DNA of 64,000 nt from Chrysomallon squamiferum (lineage: Eukaryota; Mollusca; Gastropoda; Neomphalida; Peltospiridae), in assembly GCA_012295275.1 (NCBI GenBank), contig CM022672.1:18107394-18171393 (forward strand), in the 5' to 3' direction. How positions within the stretch are numbered: position 1 is the first letter of the stretch; the number at the start of each line of letters is the position of its first letter. Positions 1-13,200 of the stretch are shown piece after piece. A program made the translations under genes and the position numbers. A model generated the notes under the pieces. It ran no database searches. It had not been told where the DNA came from and saw only the letters and a list, made by a program, of their open reading frames with translations.

Positions 1-413
1 TTTTTATATATTTAATTATTGTTGTTGTTGTTGCTGTTGTTATTGTTGTTGTCGTTGTCGTTGTTCTTATAATAATAATAATTTAAATTAACAGAAAAAT
101 AAATAACGTGATTTTTTAAAAGTTTTTATAATTATTTTAATGTTTGCTATGAACATATTACGGTACGATTAAATAGTCTTTATATTACCGTGTGATTTAT
201 AAAAATAAAAAAACCCGTCTCTGCACATAATCTTCTGCTAACAGTGAACAGTTTAAGAGTAAAACAATAAGCCTGAAACGATGTTTGTACTTTTCCATTT
301 TCCATTTTTGTTATAAATTGTGTCATCTATTGAGTACTAATAGCAGAAAATGGTGTTTAAAAATAGTGGTAACTGATTCCGTAATTATTATTATTATTAT
401 TATTATTATTTTT

Positions 414-415
<2 letters not shown>

Positions 416-482
<67 letters not shown>
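416..482. repeat. (CT)n microsatellite
   Basis: An almost pure CT dinucleotide run preceded by a short (ATT)n stretch. It lies in the presumed intron upstream of the first coding exon, about 145 bases before its acceptor. The same dinucleotide recurs in both copies of the tandem duplication near 54.1 and 60.4 kb, so it is common in this genome. Confidence 0.95.
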
Positions 483-485
<3 letters not shown>

Positions 486-625
486 TATTACCATTTATAT
501 AAAACATTTTCTTTTTCTAAATTTAATAACAGGTTTCATTAAAATATTTCGAGCTATTGGTTATATTTATTCATTAACGTTTGTGGTTGAATAAATATCT
601 CTTCTTTCGTTTCTGGTTGTTTCAG

Positions 626-1214
626 GAGGACCTCTTCCTGTCATCCCAGATGTCCAAGAGGAGCAGGAAGTTGTCAAAGCAGCTGCCAGACCAAGGACGT
701 GCATGCCGGACATAAAACAGACTGCGGATTTGTTTCAAACAAGAAACCAGGCACTGCTGCACACACAGTGCAGCAGAATATCGCCGAGAAATCAAACGGG
801 TTACGTTTACCCGAAACCAACGTAAACAAAGACGTTGTTAATACCGCTGTTCGCGGAGAAAGCAGAGACATTTCGGCCGAACGAACTCGAAGAGGAAGAA
901 CGCACAGTAAGTCAGATCTGGAAAAGCTGACTCACGGCGTGACGTCACTGCTAACAAGTGACAAAGACCCTGACGTCACCAGACGATCGGCTTCGTTTTC
1001 TGACCGCCACGTCCAGGAGAGGAAGAGAAAGAGTAAAGGCTACCCAAAACTGACCCGAGAGGCTCTGGCGTCGAACTTCTTGACTCCCGTCTCGCGCTAT
1101 TCCAGGATTTATAACTGGCTGGTGGACTGTAATGGCAAGATTGAGAAACCAGAACTCGAATCTGTACCATCTCATCTTCCCGATATTAGTTTAACATGTA
1201 AGCAAAATCATTAG
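626..1214 (+). CDS. 3' coding exon of an unrecognised gene (partial)
   Basis: A 3' splice acceptor (tttcag) ends at 625. One frame is then open without interruption to a TAG at 1212-1214, giving about 195 residues, and would continue into exons left of the window. The stretch is clearly more GC-rich than its flanks and uses mixed codons, as real coding DNA does. The product is polar, rich in Arg, Lys and Ser, with no membrane segment or signal peptide. The more ordered C-terminal part contains the run SRYSRIYNWLVDCNGKIEKP. I do not recognise the family. A good donor (GTAAGC) lies at 1197 inside the last codons, so the exon may instead splice onward. A second frame is also open from the acceptor to about 825, but it has no support beyond that. 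Confidence 0.6.
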
Positions 1215-1989
1215 ACGTTGTAAATCCGTTTTGTCATCTAAAATGCATGTATATATATATATATATCAGTGGTTATCCGTGAGATCTTAACTGTGATTTT
1301 GTTTCTTTGGAGGATAAAATTTGAAATCAGTGCTGTAGCATGCAGTTCTTAGAAAATAACAGTCATTCGCAGTAACTATGACACTGAACAGAGTCAAAGA
1401 TAGGATATATTTATTTTCTTCTCGTTCGTCACGGCAAATAACTTCTGTTATATAGCTATATTTGCAATGAAACGAAAACTTCTGTTTGAAAACTACGATT
1501 ATATACCACAGTACATTAAATAAATCGAAGGATAATTACTGCAACGCAATTCTTACAGGTTTTTTTTACTAATATATACGGTATTTCTATTAAAAGAACA
1601 ATTAGTTCAATTTATTAGTAATATTACTACAATATAGCAAAGATAAAAAAATAAACTAAAATTGAATATTCGTCTGATTTTGATCAAGAAACGAATGACC
1701 TAAATATATTTTCTTTACTTGCAAGTTACGTAATTTTTTTTTTTTTTACAACCAACCTTCGCTAGTAATAATGTATATACATTTTATAATTCATTTTGTA
1801 AATTTTAAATTAGTTAACAAACCGTCATATCACGTCAATGTATTTTGCAAAAAATCAGAACACAAAACAAATGAGTACTGTCAAATGAATTTATAACTGA
1901 AGTAAAATGTTGATGACAGAAATAAAACAACCAATACAAAGGACGGAATGTATTTATTTATAAATACAGTAATAACGTACTACATATAA

Positions 1990-2550
1990 AAACGAAATAA
2001 CAATCCATTACATATCTCTGTACTGTATTTTTCACAATGTCACAGTAACAAACCATTACATTTTGGTGTTGTATTTTTTCCTTTATAAGCATTGTAATAA
2101 ATCATTATAGTTCAGTACATCATTTTTACATTTATAAACTTTGTAACAACCCATTAAAATTCCTTATAGCATTATTACATTTATAAATTTTGTAACAACC
2201 CATTATAATTCAGTACAGCATTTTCACATTTATAAATTTTGTAACCACCCATTATAATTCAGTACAGCATTTTTACATTTTTGAATTTTGTAACAACCCA
2301 TTATTATTGAGTACAGCATTTTCACATTTATAAACATTGTAACAACCCATTATAATTCAGTACAGCATTTTCACATTTATAAATTTTGTAACAACCCATT
2401 ATAATTCAGTACAGCATTTTCACATTTATTAATTTTGTAACAACCCATTATTACTCAGTACAGCATTTTTACATTTATAAACATTGTAACAACCCATTAG
2501 ATCTTTCTACTGTAGTTTTTCGTTTATAAACAGACTGACAATCCATTAAT
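1990..2550. repeat. 49-bp minisatellite
   Basis: The core gtaacaacccatta recurs with a spacing of 49 bases: at 2143, 2192, 2241, 2290, 2339, 2388, 2437 and about 2486. Degraded units extend further out near 2045, 2094 and 2535. Neighbouring units differ by point changes only, mostly in tataaattt versus tataaacat, and the length is kept. About nine to eleven units are present. There is no open frame through the array. Confidence 0.9.
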
Positions 2551-2997
2551 ATTTTTTTTAAACATGCTTATATTTAAACATTCAAATCACCAGATTGTAA
2601 CATATAACCTTTGGTATTTTTTTTCCTGTGTTCATTACATTTCAAGTTCTATTTTTAATTATTTGTAATCACCCATTACATATTTAAAAATAAAAAACAA
2701 TTTTAATGTGTTGAAATTTCTTCAGTTTTCTTGATTCCGTGTAGTAATTCATTGTCAAACTTTCTTTTCAACTACATTAAGATTTAAACATTGTATTTAA
2801 AAACTGTGTTGTAAATGAATCAACCAGGTAAATGACTAAAAGCAAAATAACAAAAAGCCATCTTTAGTCTCATTGTTGTGACTGTTAATTGTATTTTATC
2901 TAAAATTTTCATCACAGAATTATGCTAATATGTGTTAACAACATACTTCATTCTTTCTGAATAAAAATTTTGAATTTATAAAGAATTTAACGAAATT

Positions 2998-3945
2998 TTA
3001 ATATTTATTAGTAGATTTCTGTATTAGATTTTTAGCCATAGCTGATCTTGTTTATAATTTACAATCATTCTGAAATATGAAAATGTGAAACTATTAATTC
3101 TGAATATTTTTGTAGCCCATGATACTTGACCTATACTGGATTTTTCTGTTTTAAATAGATTTTACCTTATCAGTAATGCCACGTAAGTAATTTTACTTTG
3201 ATATTTAAATTTCTTACATATGGGATCACAGATGTATGATCCCATATATAAGAAATTTAAATATCAATAAAAAGTTGTGACTATAATCAGTTTTACAACA
3301 CATTTTTACAACATTTAAAATACTTTTAAAACAAATCATGTCTTTCCAAAAACAAAACAGTTAAACTGTAACAGGCTTTATTGTGATTAATCAAATGCTG
3401 TTTTGTAACTATTACATAAAAATTTACATCAGAGGGTAAAATTTGTTGAATAATTTTATCAAAGATGGATGAAATGGTGATTGACGAAACACCAGACAGC
3501 AAATCTCAAACACAAGACATTTTATCACAGTACATGTAAAATATGATACAGGTGCTACACAATATAAAATCAGTTTAAAAAAGAAAGCATAAAAACAAAA
3601 CAAAAAACAAGCAACAAATAATAAAAAAATGAAATCCATTGCTATATACCTAACACACACAAAAGTGTGAATGAATGAAATGCCTTGGGCTTGGTATTGG
3701 AAATATCCTCTTGTAACTTCTGATAACATTATTACATACTTACAATACGAAATGGAGAATGAATGAAAGGCCCAAGGCCAGCTCTTCAATGAGTCCATTG
3801 ATAACTAACACTGGAACACTATTTCTATACCCTACATAATGCCACTCTAAGTAATCACATAAGTGTGTAAGGCAAGTCCATTATACACAGAACAACATTT
3901 CTGCATAAATGGAATATGTCGTGAATTTGTATGTGATCACTGCAA
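2998..3945. repeat. Dispersed repeat, copy 1
   Basis: About 0.9 kb that aligns in direct orientation with 18350-19150. Shared landmarks occur in the same order: tatttattagyaga, gatcttgtttataatttaca, cttgaccnntactggattt, atcagtaatg(c/t)cacgtaagta, ctaacactggaacactattt and aagtaatcacata. The copies are clearly diverged, with many substitutions and indels. Either an old nonautonomous transposable element or an old local duplication would fit. No transposase or reverse transcriptase frame was seen, and the 124-residue minus-strand frame inside is not convincing. Confidence 0.65.
3198..3267. repeat. Near-perfect inverted repeat (31-bp arms)
   Basis: The left arm at 3198-3228 and the right arm at 3237-3267 are reverse complements apart from one or two bases, around an 8-base centre. 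The arms start ttgatatttaaatttctta and end in tgggatca. The matching part of the second dispersed-repeat copy (near 18560) lacks the palindrome, so it was inserted in this copy or lost from the other. It would fold into a long hairpin, as a miniature inverted-repeat element would. Confidence 0.8.
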
Positions 3946-5465
3946 GAGCCTACGCTAATAATACCAATGCTAACTTGCCACAATAATGTTACTTGAAAGT
4001 CACATACAGATGTCACATTTAATATCTTGTTACAAATACCATAAACTGAAAGAATACCCAAATATAAAAGTCAAAAAACAGATTAATTGTAAGCGTTAAC
4101 AAAGAATTTAGACTATTTGCTTAAAACTAAAAATTTATTACAGAAAAAGTGAACTTTTAAAAAGTAAAACTGAAATAGCATAATTTGTATGATATTATTT
4201 TTATTAGCCTCAAAGCATAAAGACTTTGTGGTGTTTTGACTACAGGCACTTATGGACTAACAACAGGTCATGATGTGAGAGAAATATGTTTTTACACATG
4301 AATATTTTATCTATACATATATGCAGTCTCTTAGTTTCCTAAGCATGTGTGCATGTAATGTTTACTTAAGTGTTATATTATTTTTAAAATTTATTTTTTT
4401 GCATCTCTGCCTCTAAATGATGATGATGATAATAATTAAGAAATAAAACTATCATGATTTTTTCCTTTCTTTCTTGACAGAACTATGGTTGTTTTATTAC
4501 ATTGTTTTTTTTTGTTCAAGGAACCAGTGCTTTGATTTAAATTTATAATAACTTAGTTACTCCTTCACTGACATTTACGAGAATGTAAATAAAACAGATT
4601 TACCAGTGTACAGCACTCTGTGTTTTTTTTTTTTAATTGATAAGCAAAATGTTTTTAGATATTATTTTTTGAAGTGTAATTCTGGCAGTACAGATTGTGT
4701 ATATACCATGTCCTTTCATGTGATTATTGTGTTTGTTTGTCGAGACTAACCTGTGATGAAAGTAGAATATAACGACATCTTCAAATTGCCAGTTTTCCTT
4801 TCATTTTAAAGGCTATCATTAGTTAAACTACTTTTAAAGAATTATTTGTCTGTGTCTAGCTGTTTCTTACATACACACACATGCAATTACCTAATTCTTA
4901 AGCTTCCACTTTAAAGAATTTAAAGAGAATCTGATACAAAATGACACAGAGAAACTAAACAATCAATTTTGATTCTATTAGCTGTTAATTACATACAGTC
5001 TGACCACATTAAAGCTTCAAGGAGTACACAGTGTTAGAAGAAGAGAATGTTATGGAATGCAGTGTTCTTAATTTAACAAGTGTCTTGCCAGGCAAATACA
5101 CAGCTCAGACGTAATTAACATCAGTAGTCAGGGAAGCCATTGGTCTCCATAACAACAATATATTTTATATATATATATCTTATAATTCTTAATTTTTGTT
5201 TTCATTCAGAAATAAAAATTCTAAATGCAACAATTTTAAGGCTAAAATAAACTATTTTATAATTTATTAAAAAAATGGGATTTCAGAATAGACTGATGGA
5301 CTGTAATATATATTCTACGTTATTTTATTGTCTACAAAATATTGGATTTCCCATAATGGATTCTCTAAAGTTCTCCTGGAGATCTACAAAACTGTAAATA
5401 CTAACAAAATATCTTGTCGTAACATATAAATATATTTTAAAAAATAAATAAATATTATAAGAACT

Positions 5466-6172
5466 TCATCGCCCAAATGGTACTGTTCTGTTTGGTGGGC
5501 TCCAGGCAGGACGCTCTTCAAGTTCTCTCTCCAGAAGTTTCCTTCTGTACCTCTCTTCCTTCTCCCTTTCCTCCTGAAAAAAACAAAACAAAATTAAACA
5601 CATTTATATTTATACACTGATAGTAATAACAAGCAATGGTACTGGTACTGATCAGTGATAATAATGGAGTTGTTATGACGTACTAGTACTGTTAAAAGTA
5701 ACATCTGTTAATACCTAGTAACTGTAATAGCTGGTAGTATCAGTGTAGTGTGGACTGATAATATCACTTTCATGTGGTAATGATATGTAATGTAGCAGTA
5801 TAACATAGATTATTGTAATAATAATAGTAATAGTATTATCAGTATTATTACCTTCTCTTTAAGCCATCTGTTGTATTTTTTCATTGCTTCTCTTTCCTTC
5901 TTTTCTCTTTCTTCCCGTTCACGTGTTTTAAGTGTTTCCTTCAGTTTTTTCTCCTTAACCACTTTTTCTATCAAATCTGGGTCCTTTTTATTTTTCCTGA
6001 AAAATAAAGAAATAAATATTTGTAAAATTATATATATATAAACATTCAGATGTGGTGATACTATGCCTCTCAAAGTTTTTAAGTACATTATAACTTATAA
6101 CTGTGTGAAGATGTTGAAAGAAAACTTATAAATTCAGATCACGAGCACACACACACACACTCACACACACAC

Positions 6173-6210
<38 letters not shown>

Positions 6211-6615
6211 TTGTTTTCTGCAATTAATAATGACAGACTATATTAATACCCATTCTACCATGTCTCATGGAAAATACTTGATTCTTAATTGTCTAACAAG
6301 TCATTTCTGAGGTGACAAACAGTGATTATTTTTCATTTATCACCTTTAATTTATTAAATTCATTTTTTACGTGTCATTCATTGCTTATTGAATGATGCAG
6401 ACAACACTATCCATGTAGCACATCTTAGCTGTTTTCATTAGTGTTTTAATTTATTTCTTCAATTCCATTACACTTAAACACTGACGAAATTAATTTTCAA
6501 TAAAACAATTAGTCTAAAATGAAAATAGTGTCAGTTATTGTTTGTGTGATTTTATCCTTTAAAATTTCTTAAGCAGCATTTAACTATCCATCTCATCACT
6601 ATAAAGTATTCAGTA

Positions 6616-6652
<37 letters not shown>

Positions 6653-8295
6653 ATCATTTGCAGATCTAAACATGTTAATTCCACAGCAAGCTGTTTGAAG
6701 AATGAAATCATTAATTTTTTTTTTTTTTTTCTCTGATGTATGAAACATAAACACACTTTAATTTTCCAAAAAAATGGAAGGCTTAGACTAACCATGACAC
6801 AAATGCTGTGGTATTTTTTTTTTCTTTATTTCTCCTCTCTATGGCTTCCCTTTCTTCCTTTTCGCGCTGCTCTCTTATTTTTTCTTTTTCTCTCTCTTTC
6901 AGCAGCTGGTCTTTCTTCTCTTTCCACGTTTGAAATGTCTGCCAACAAAATATCACCCAACAGTTTTATTGAGATCAGAATTTTTAAGGTGGAAAACTGT
7001 TAATTTAGAATTGGAAATATTTTAATTTTAAACAGAATGTATGTTATGTGTGTTATCTTATTGTTATTTTAAAATTAGTATGAAATGCATTAACTTATTA
7101 GCAAACTGCAGATCTGTTTTTCATTTGTAAGAGAAAATAATTTTTTAATTTTTTTTTTATATATATTCTGAGGTAATAATTACTTTTCAGTCTTATTCTT
7201 TTGCTGTATATGACTAGTTGTAAATTTTTTACACAGAACACAATGATTTGGTAATATCACAGGTTTAATCAAACCTATTCAGATGGGTTATTTCCCAATA
7301 TACCAGTGTGTTTTATAAAGTGGGATATCAAAGACTTTGTCACTGAATATGTTTATAAAACATATTCAACACATTTGACATGTCCTTGCACAGTTCAGAA
7401 GAATTTACACTATAACATTAATTAAAAAAAAACACCAAAACCCAACTAATTTGAACAGATTACTGATAAAAACAGTGTAACACACCTTCTCCATGTCTTT
7501 TATTTTATCTTTCCTGTCCTGCTCTTCTTTTTCTTTCTTTTTCCTTTCTTCCTCTCTCTTTTTCTGTGCTTCTTTTCTCAATCTTTCTTTCTTCTTTTCA
7601 GCCCACGACTGAAATGCAATATCACCACCCTCAAGTTTCTCTTTAAGCTTCTGCAAAATAAGAGGATTCGATCTTAGCTTGACATAAAAACCACAGTTTA
7701 CTTTCTTGTTTTTGTTTAATCACAGTCCTTGGAAATACAAAATACACTTCTTTCATAAACATACATTTGAACCTACACTAATAAAAAAATCACATTTCAA
7801 TGATCCCTGAGTTGTCAATTCATTTTCAGTATTTATGAGTGAGTGAGTTAAAAAAAAAAAAATGAATGTGCTAATCAGATTAAGCTGTTGTGAAGCACAT
7901 GCCTGTGGCAGACATGTTTCTTGATGATGCCAGGGGGCATCTCTGTTGCAGATCACGAGTTGTTTAAAATCCATGCATTTGTATTTGAAATTTACTGCAC
8001 ACTTTTAGTCCTGATTTGGTTTGCAGTTTCCACATCCTTAAAATGAGTTATTTTTAAAAGAGGAAGATTTTATGAATATTAAAAATACAAAACAATATAA
8101 TGTGACAATACTGTTGTCATTAACTCAATTTTCAAAAAGAAACACAAGATACATAATAAAATTAAAACCTTTGCTTTTTCTTTTTTTTTTAATAAAATAA
8201 CCATTATTTCATTTTAGAACTATTCTTTTGATGCTTTTTTGCATAAAAATATTGTTATGGTAGGTAAATATTCTTTTAGCATAAAGGATGTACTC

Positions 8296-8341
<46 letters not shown>

Positions 8342-8782
8342 AATTTTAAAATCCTAATTATAACAACAGATAACAATGTAGTGAATAAAAGCTATTCTTC
8401 ATCAAAGTACATGATTACAACATCATTTCATTCTGAATAATTATCACCTAATTCTAATATTATTTTCATTTTATGTATCGTACCCTTTTTCTCTCTTCTT
8501 CCTCTTCTTTTTCCTTCTTCTTCTGTTCCAAAGCCTTTCTTTTGGCTTCTTTCATTCTCTCCCTGTACCACTCTTCGTAGACAGCCTGCCTGATGGAAAC
8601 TGTGTCGTTAAAATCCTTCACCGTTTCTTCTGTTGACTGGCCAGGCATTGTGGGATAGCGTGGCTGAGGTCGATGTTTTGGTATTTTTTTATCTTTTGTT
8701 GCAGACCTGAAAATAATAAATAACAATAGAAGTAACAACAACAATAGTAACAACAATAATAATAATATAAAATAATAACAAT

Positions 8783-8815
<33 letters not shown>

Positions 8816-10156
8816 AATAATAATACTAATAACATGAAAAAAAAGAGAAAAAATCCAGACATCACAGAGTTCATTGATTGTAAGAACTTTTTAAAAAAAA
8901 GAATGCTGTTTTTACTTGTTATAAAATGTTTGTGTGAAACATAGCTGACAAAGTAAAACAATATAAAAACATTAAATATTTTTTCATATATGTGTAAGAA
9001 AAATGTATTAAAATCAGGATATTTCAGACATATTCTTTAAGTTTTAATGTATTTCGAAAAGGAATATACGGATGTTAAATTTAATCATTTAATTTACATG
9101 CAAGTTGTTTGCATATCATGTAGCTAATTTCTATGGTTTAGTTCTAAATTTTATATATATGTGTACTGACAGTACAGTGAGTATTTGAATAAATATAGCT
9201 AACCAAAACTAATATATTTTTGGGGGGGTGTCAAATTTCACTCCTAAAATAACTCTGGTCATATTTTATCCCTAATAAAATAGATTCAAACAATACTGAA
9301 GGTCCCATGTAGTAATGTGAATTGGTATATTAATTTATCGTTCCCACCAACATAGGTTCATGTGAATTTTATGCTATGATATGTGTCTGGGAAGAGTATA
9401 AGGTTAAAACTGAATAATAATTTTTAAAAAAAAGGATATGTTAATATAAACTGATATTATTCATTAAAGAGGAAAAACAGAAAATCACAAAATTTTTACT
9501 ATTTCAGGATGAGAATACTTTATCCGAAATGCTTGGAACCAGAAGCATTTTGGATTTTGGATTTGTTTTGAAATTTTGGAGAACAAGTCTAAATATAAAT
9601 TGTATTTATATTTCATATACATCTTATACCAGTAAGGTGCAGGATTTTTAATACAATCTTTTTATAAAATAGTGCATAAAATAAGATTTCTCAAAGGGAA
9701 ACAATCCAAAATCTGTCAGACTATTTCTGACGTTTGGAAAAGGTTTCGTATTTTGGAATCTTGAATAAGGTTGCTCCAACTGGATTATTATTTCTAAACC
9801 ATAATTATATTAAACTGATATTTAAACATTTAACACAATACACACAGACATGCATGACGCTGTCTTTGAAATAAAAATAAACTATTAAAAAAAAGATTCA
9901 CATTTTTATCAGTGGGAACATTAAAAAAAATCCTTTTAACAAGATTTAAGTATGTTCACAAAAAATAATACTTATGGGTTTAAGAGTGTTTGCAGAAAGT
10001 GCTGAGTAGATGGGTTTTTTTTTTTTTTTAAATCATCCAAGACTTACTTCTGTCTTTGTTTTTCATCTGGTTCAATGTAAGACATCTGAGCATCAGCTAC
10101 TTCACAGATTGCATCATCAGCCTCTTTTCTGTCAGACCGCTGGTTTTTATTTCTTA

Positions 10157-10215
<59 letters not shown>

Positions 10216-13200
10216 CAACAACAGTAATAACAGTAAAAATAATAATAATAATTAAAATTAAAAAGTTTGCATAATAGTATGAAGAAGAGTCATTCTGGCA
10301 AAAAATACTTTTCCTCAACAAAAAAAATAAAGTCCATTAAATCCTACCCCAGAAACAAATAAAATTAAATTAATGCTGGTAAGCATTGTCTTTCAAAGGT
10401 TTTGTATTCTAAATTAATCATTTTCAGACTATTACTAAATCAGTAAAAAAAAAATACTTAAATCTTTTTTAAAAGTTTATTTAAGAAAGCTTGTATAAAA
10501 AATATAAAAAAAAGAAAAGAATAAAATTAAAAATCAAAAACAGTAATAATAAAATAAAACTACAAAATAAAAAATAAATAAAAATGTACGACAAATTAAG
10601 ACATTATTGGATAAAACATTTCTACTTATTTCAGAATTATTAAACAGGCAAGTAGCAAAGACTACAGTTAATAATTTCTTACGATTTGCTTTGTTTCTGT
10701 GCTTTTGCAGTCTGGGACTTTGGTTCTCTGGTTAATTCTTCACACACAGAACTGTCATCTGCTGAAGGTTTTGGCTGCTGCTGTAAGCTTATCATTCCAT
10801 TAGTGTCGACGACAGACTCTCGAGAATGCTGCCTTGGCAAACTTTCTCTGGATTCTTGCCTCTTTAAGCTCTCCCTAGAGTCTGGTCTCTTCACACTCTC
10901 CCTTGAATCTTGTCCTTTCAAGCTCTCTCTTGAGTTTTCCCTTGCTAAGTTCTCCTTTGACTGACTCTGTTTTGAGGCTCGTCTGGCTCTAGGAGCAGGA
11001 GCAGCCTCTATTCCATCCACCTCTCCTGTCAGGTAGCTTAGCAGTGACGTCTGATTGGAGGATTTTTCTTCTTTTGGTTTCAAGCTCTCTTCTGAAGGAG
11101 TTTTCTGCCCATCTGGTGCTGATCTGCCCCTGGGTTTGTTCCCCTTGTCACTTTTCAAAAATGTTGGTGTTTTGCGCCCTCCGTCTTTGTCTGTTGGGGT
11201 TTTACGTCCAGAAGGTGCCGTCTTGGTCATCTCTGAGGAACCTTGTCTTCGTGGTTTTGGTTTTATTGCTGGTTCTGGTTCCTCATCATCCATTATTCGT
11301 CGTGGTTTGCCAAAAAGGTCAACTGTCGGGGTGGTTCGGCTTCTTGGACTTTCTTTGTCCCCTGTTTGTCGAGGTCGTGGTGTCGGTTTATCTGATTGTG
11401 GGGAACTCTCCACAGATAATGTTCTGAAATGAAAAAAAAAAAAAAAAAAAAAATTCAGAATAATCAAATAATTTTATACATTTTTAAAAATAAATATTGA
11501 AATTTCTGAAAATAAATATCAAAATTAATGTATAATTTCTTCAGTACATTTATCATCGTTGAATATATCTTCATGGACTAAAAATAAAGATTATTTAAGG
11601 AAAAAAACAAAAAAGACCTTGTTACCTGGGAGACTGCTTGTCACTGCTGGTACTTCCCTGGCGTCTCAGTCTTGGGCGTGCCTGGGTTTCACCTCGAGCA
11701 TCACGTGGAGTTCCTGATTCAGAAATCGGATCAAGCGATGATGGAGTCTTCCTGCCCCTAGAACTAACTGTAAGAAACATTAAACATTCAAAGATTACTG
11801 TAAACAGCCAACTCCTACAAAATCTGACAACAAAACCTAAGCTAAAGTGTATAGTCTCTTAGATGACAAATAAATGTTTAGCAGCTGATAACATGCTTAT
11901 GAAATATAATCTTCTACTTTCATCAAAGTCTTTCTGAAAATTATTTTATAATTATTTTAAGTAGTATTTGTTTTGGTAAATTTTGTATCAGTATTAGTGC
12001 TAGCAGCAGCAGTAATAATAATAATAATACTAAATTAATAATTAGCCTGGAAATGTTTACAAACAAAATTAGGATAATATAATTTAATTAAAATACATCC
12101 ATTTAACAGTATCTTTATGATGACATTTTAAACTATTATTTATTAAATAATGGTAACAAACAAACAACAAATGAAGTATCTTTTGATATTATTTAACCAT
12201 GAAATAATGATAACATTTTAAACAAAAGATTATTTTTAAATTCACACCTGGTGAGGGAGTTCTGTTATGCAGATCTCGCTGCTCTGTTGGAGGTTTACTA
12301 AAAGATGGTGGCTGCCATTGTTTGTTTTCATTACTGTCACCTTGATTCATTAAATCTTGAGCTGTAGTTGCTGAACCCTTCCTTCTAAAAATAAACACTA
12401 AGTAAACAGTACAACAAATAAATAAAAAGATTAAAAACCTAATACTGCTACAATAAATATATATATAAATATATAAAACCTAATACTACTACACATATAT
12501 ATAAAATTATATAATAATAATAAAAAAAAGAAAGTAAAGTTTATATGAAAAGAGGTAAAATTATTAAAGATTATAAAGCCAATTTTACAGAAATTAAACA
12601 ATAATAAATGAGTACAGATATCACTTATTTGGCTTCCAGAAAACCAGCTTTAGATATGTATTAATTTGTACAGATCTGTTAATACTATTTCGTTCTTTAC
12701 TTTCCTTTGATTCATTTATATTTCACATTAATCCATGGTCCAGAAAAACCATGAAATCCAGCTATTCAGGACCCATCCTGTCCCAACCTAGCCAGACAAA
12801 CGGTCTGTACACTAAATATCATCACATCGATTATTTTGTAGTGATTATCTAAATACACAATCTGAAGCAATATTACACAAAATTATATAAAAACCTGAAG
12901 AACGATCCTTTGTTTGACTTTTCATCGGGAAGAGTGTTAACCCCGAAAATCCTGTCTTCATTTGACAGTGTGTTGGACTCGTTGACTGGGGTGTGTTTAC
13001 CAGTGGGTGTCCTTCGTCCATGCAAGCCGGAGTCGTTCGAGAAACTGTCTCTCGGGGACGGCTTCTTCCCCACGCTTGGAAATCCTCCAGCATGCTGTGT
13101 CCCTCCCAAACTGGCCACCTCCCTGTCTTCTTCGTCGTCATACGTTTGGTGATGCTGCTTTGAGGAAAACATGCCTCCTCCGCTGTGCCGTAGAGAGTCG

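Larger units (their letters stand above)
1215..5465. other. Intergenic region, repeat-rich
   Basis: Between the stop of the unknown plus-strand gene and the stop of MAP9 (minus strand), so the two genes converge. It holds the 3' untranslated regions of both, a 49-bp minisatellite, copy 1 of a dispersed repeat with an inserted inverted repeat, and otherwise AT-rich DNA. A minus-strand polyadenylation hexamer (tttatt on the plus strand) near 5266 could end the MAP9 transcript. No further gene is seen. Confidence 0.6.

Noticed and set aside
285-542. 85-residue plus-strand frame with a long Leu-Ser run
   Set aside because: The frame is a translation of the (ATT)n and (CT)n microsatellites, not a gene.
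1990-2550. Regular 49-base spacing resembling a CRISPR array
   Set aside because: The whole 49-base unit is repeated with no unique spacers, and the genome is eukaryotic.
3424-3798. 124-residue minus-strand frame
   Set aside because: It lies inside the dispersed repeat, is rich in Phe and Cys from AT-rich DNA, and copy 2 does not preserve it.
8689-8961. Minus-strand frame with a poly-Leu stretch overlapping a MAP9 exon edge
   Set aside because: It is the intronic (AAC/AAT)n tract read through; the real exon stops at its acceptor at 8706.
11044-11432. Two plus-strand frames of about 125 residues inside MAP9
   Set aside because: Both are antisense shadows of the large MAP9 exon, where the minus-strand frame has consistent phases and family motifs.
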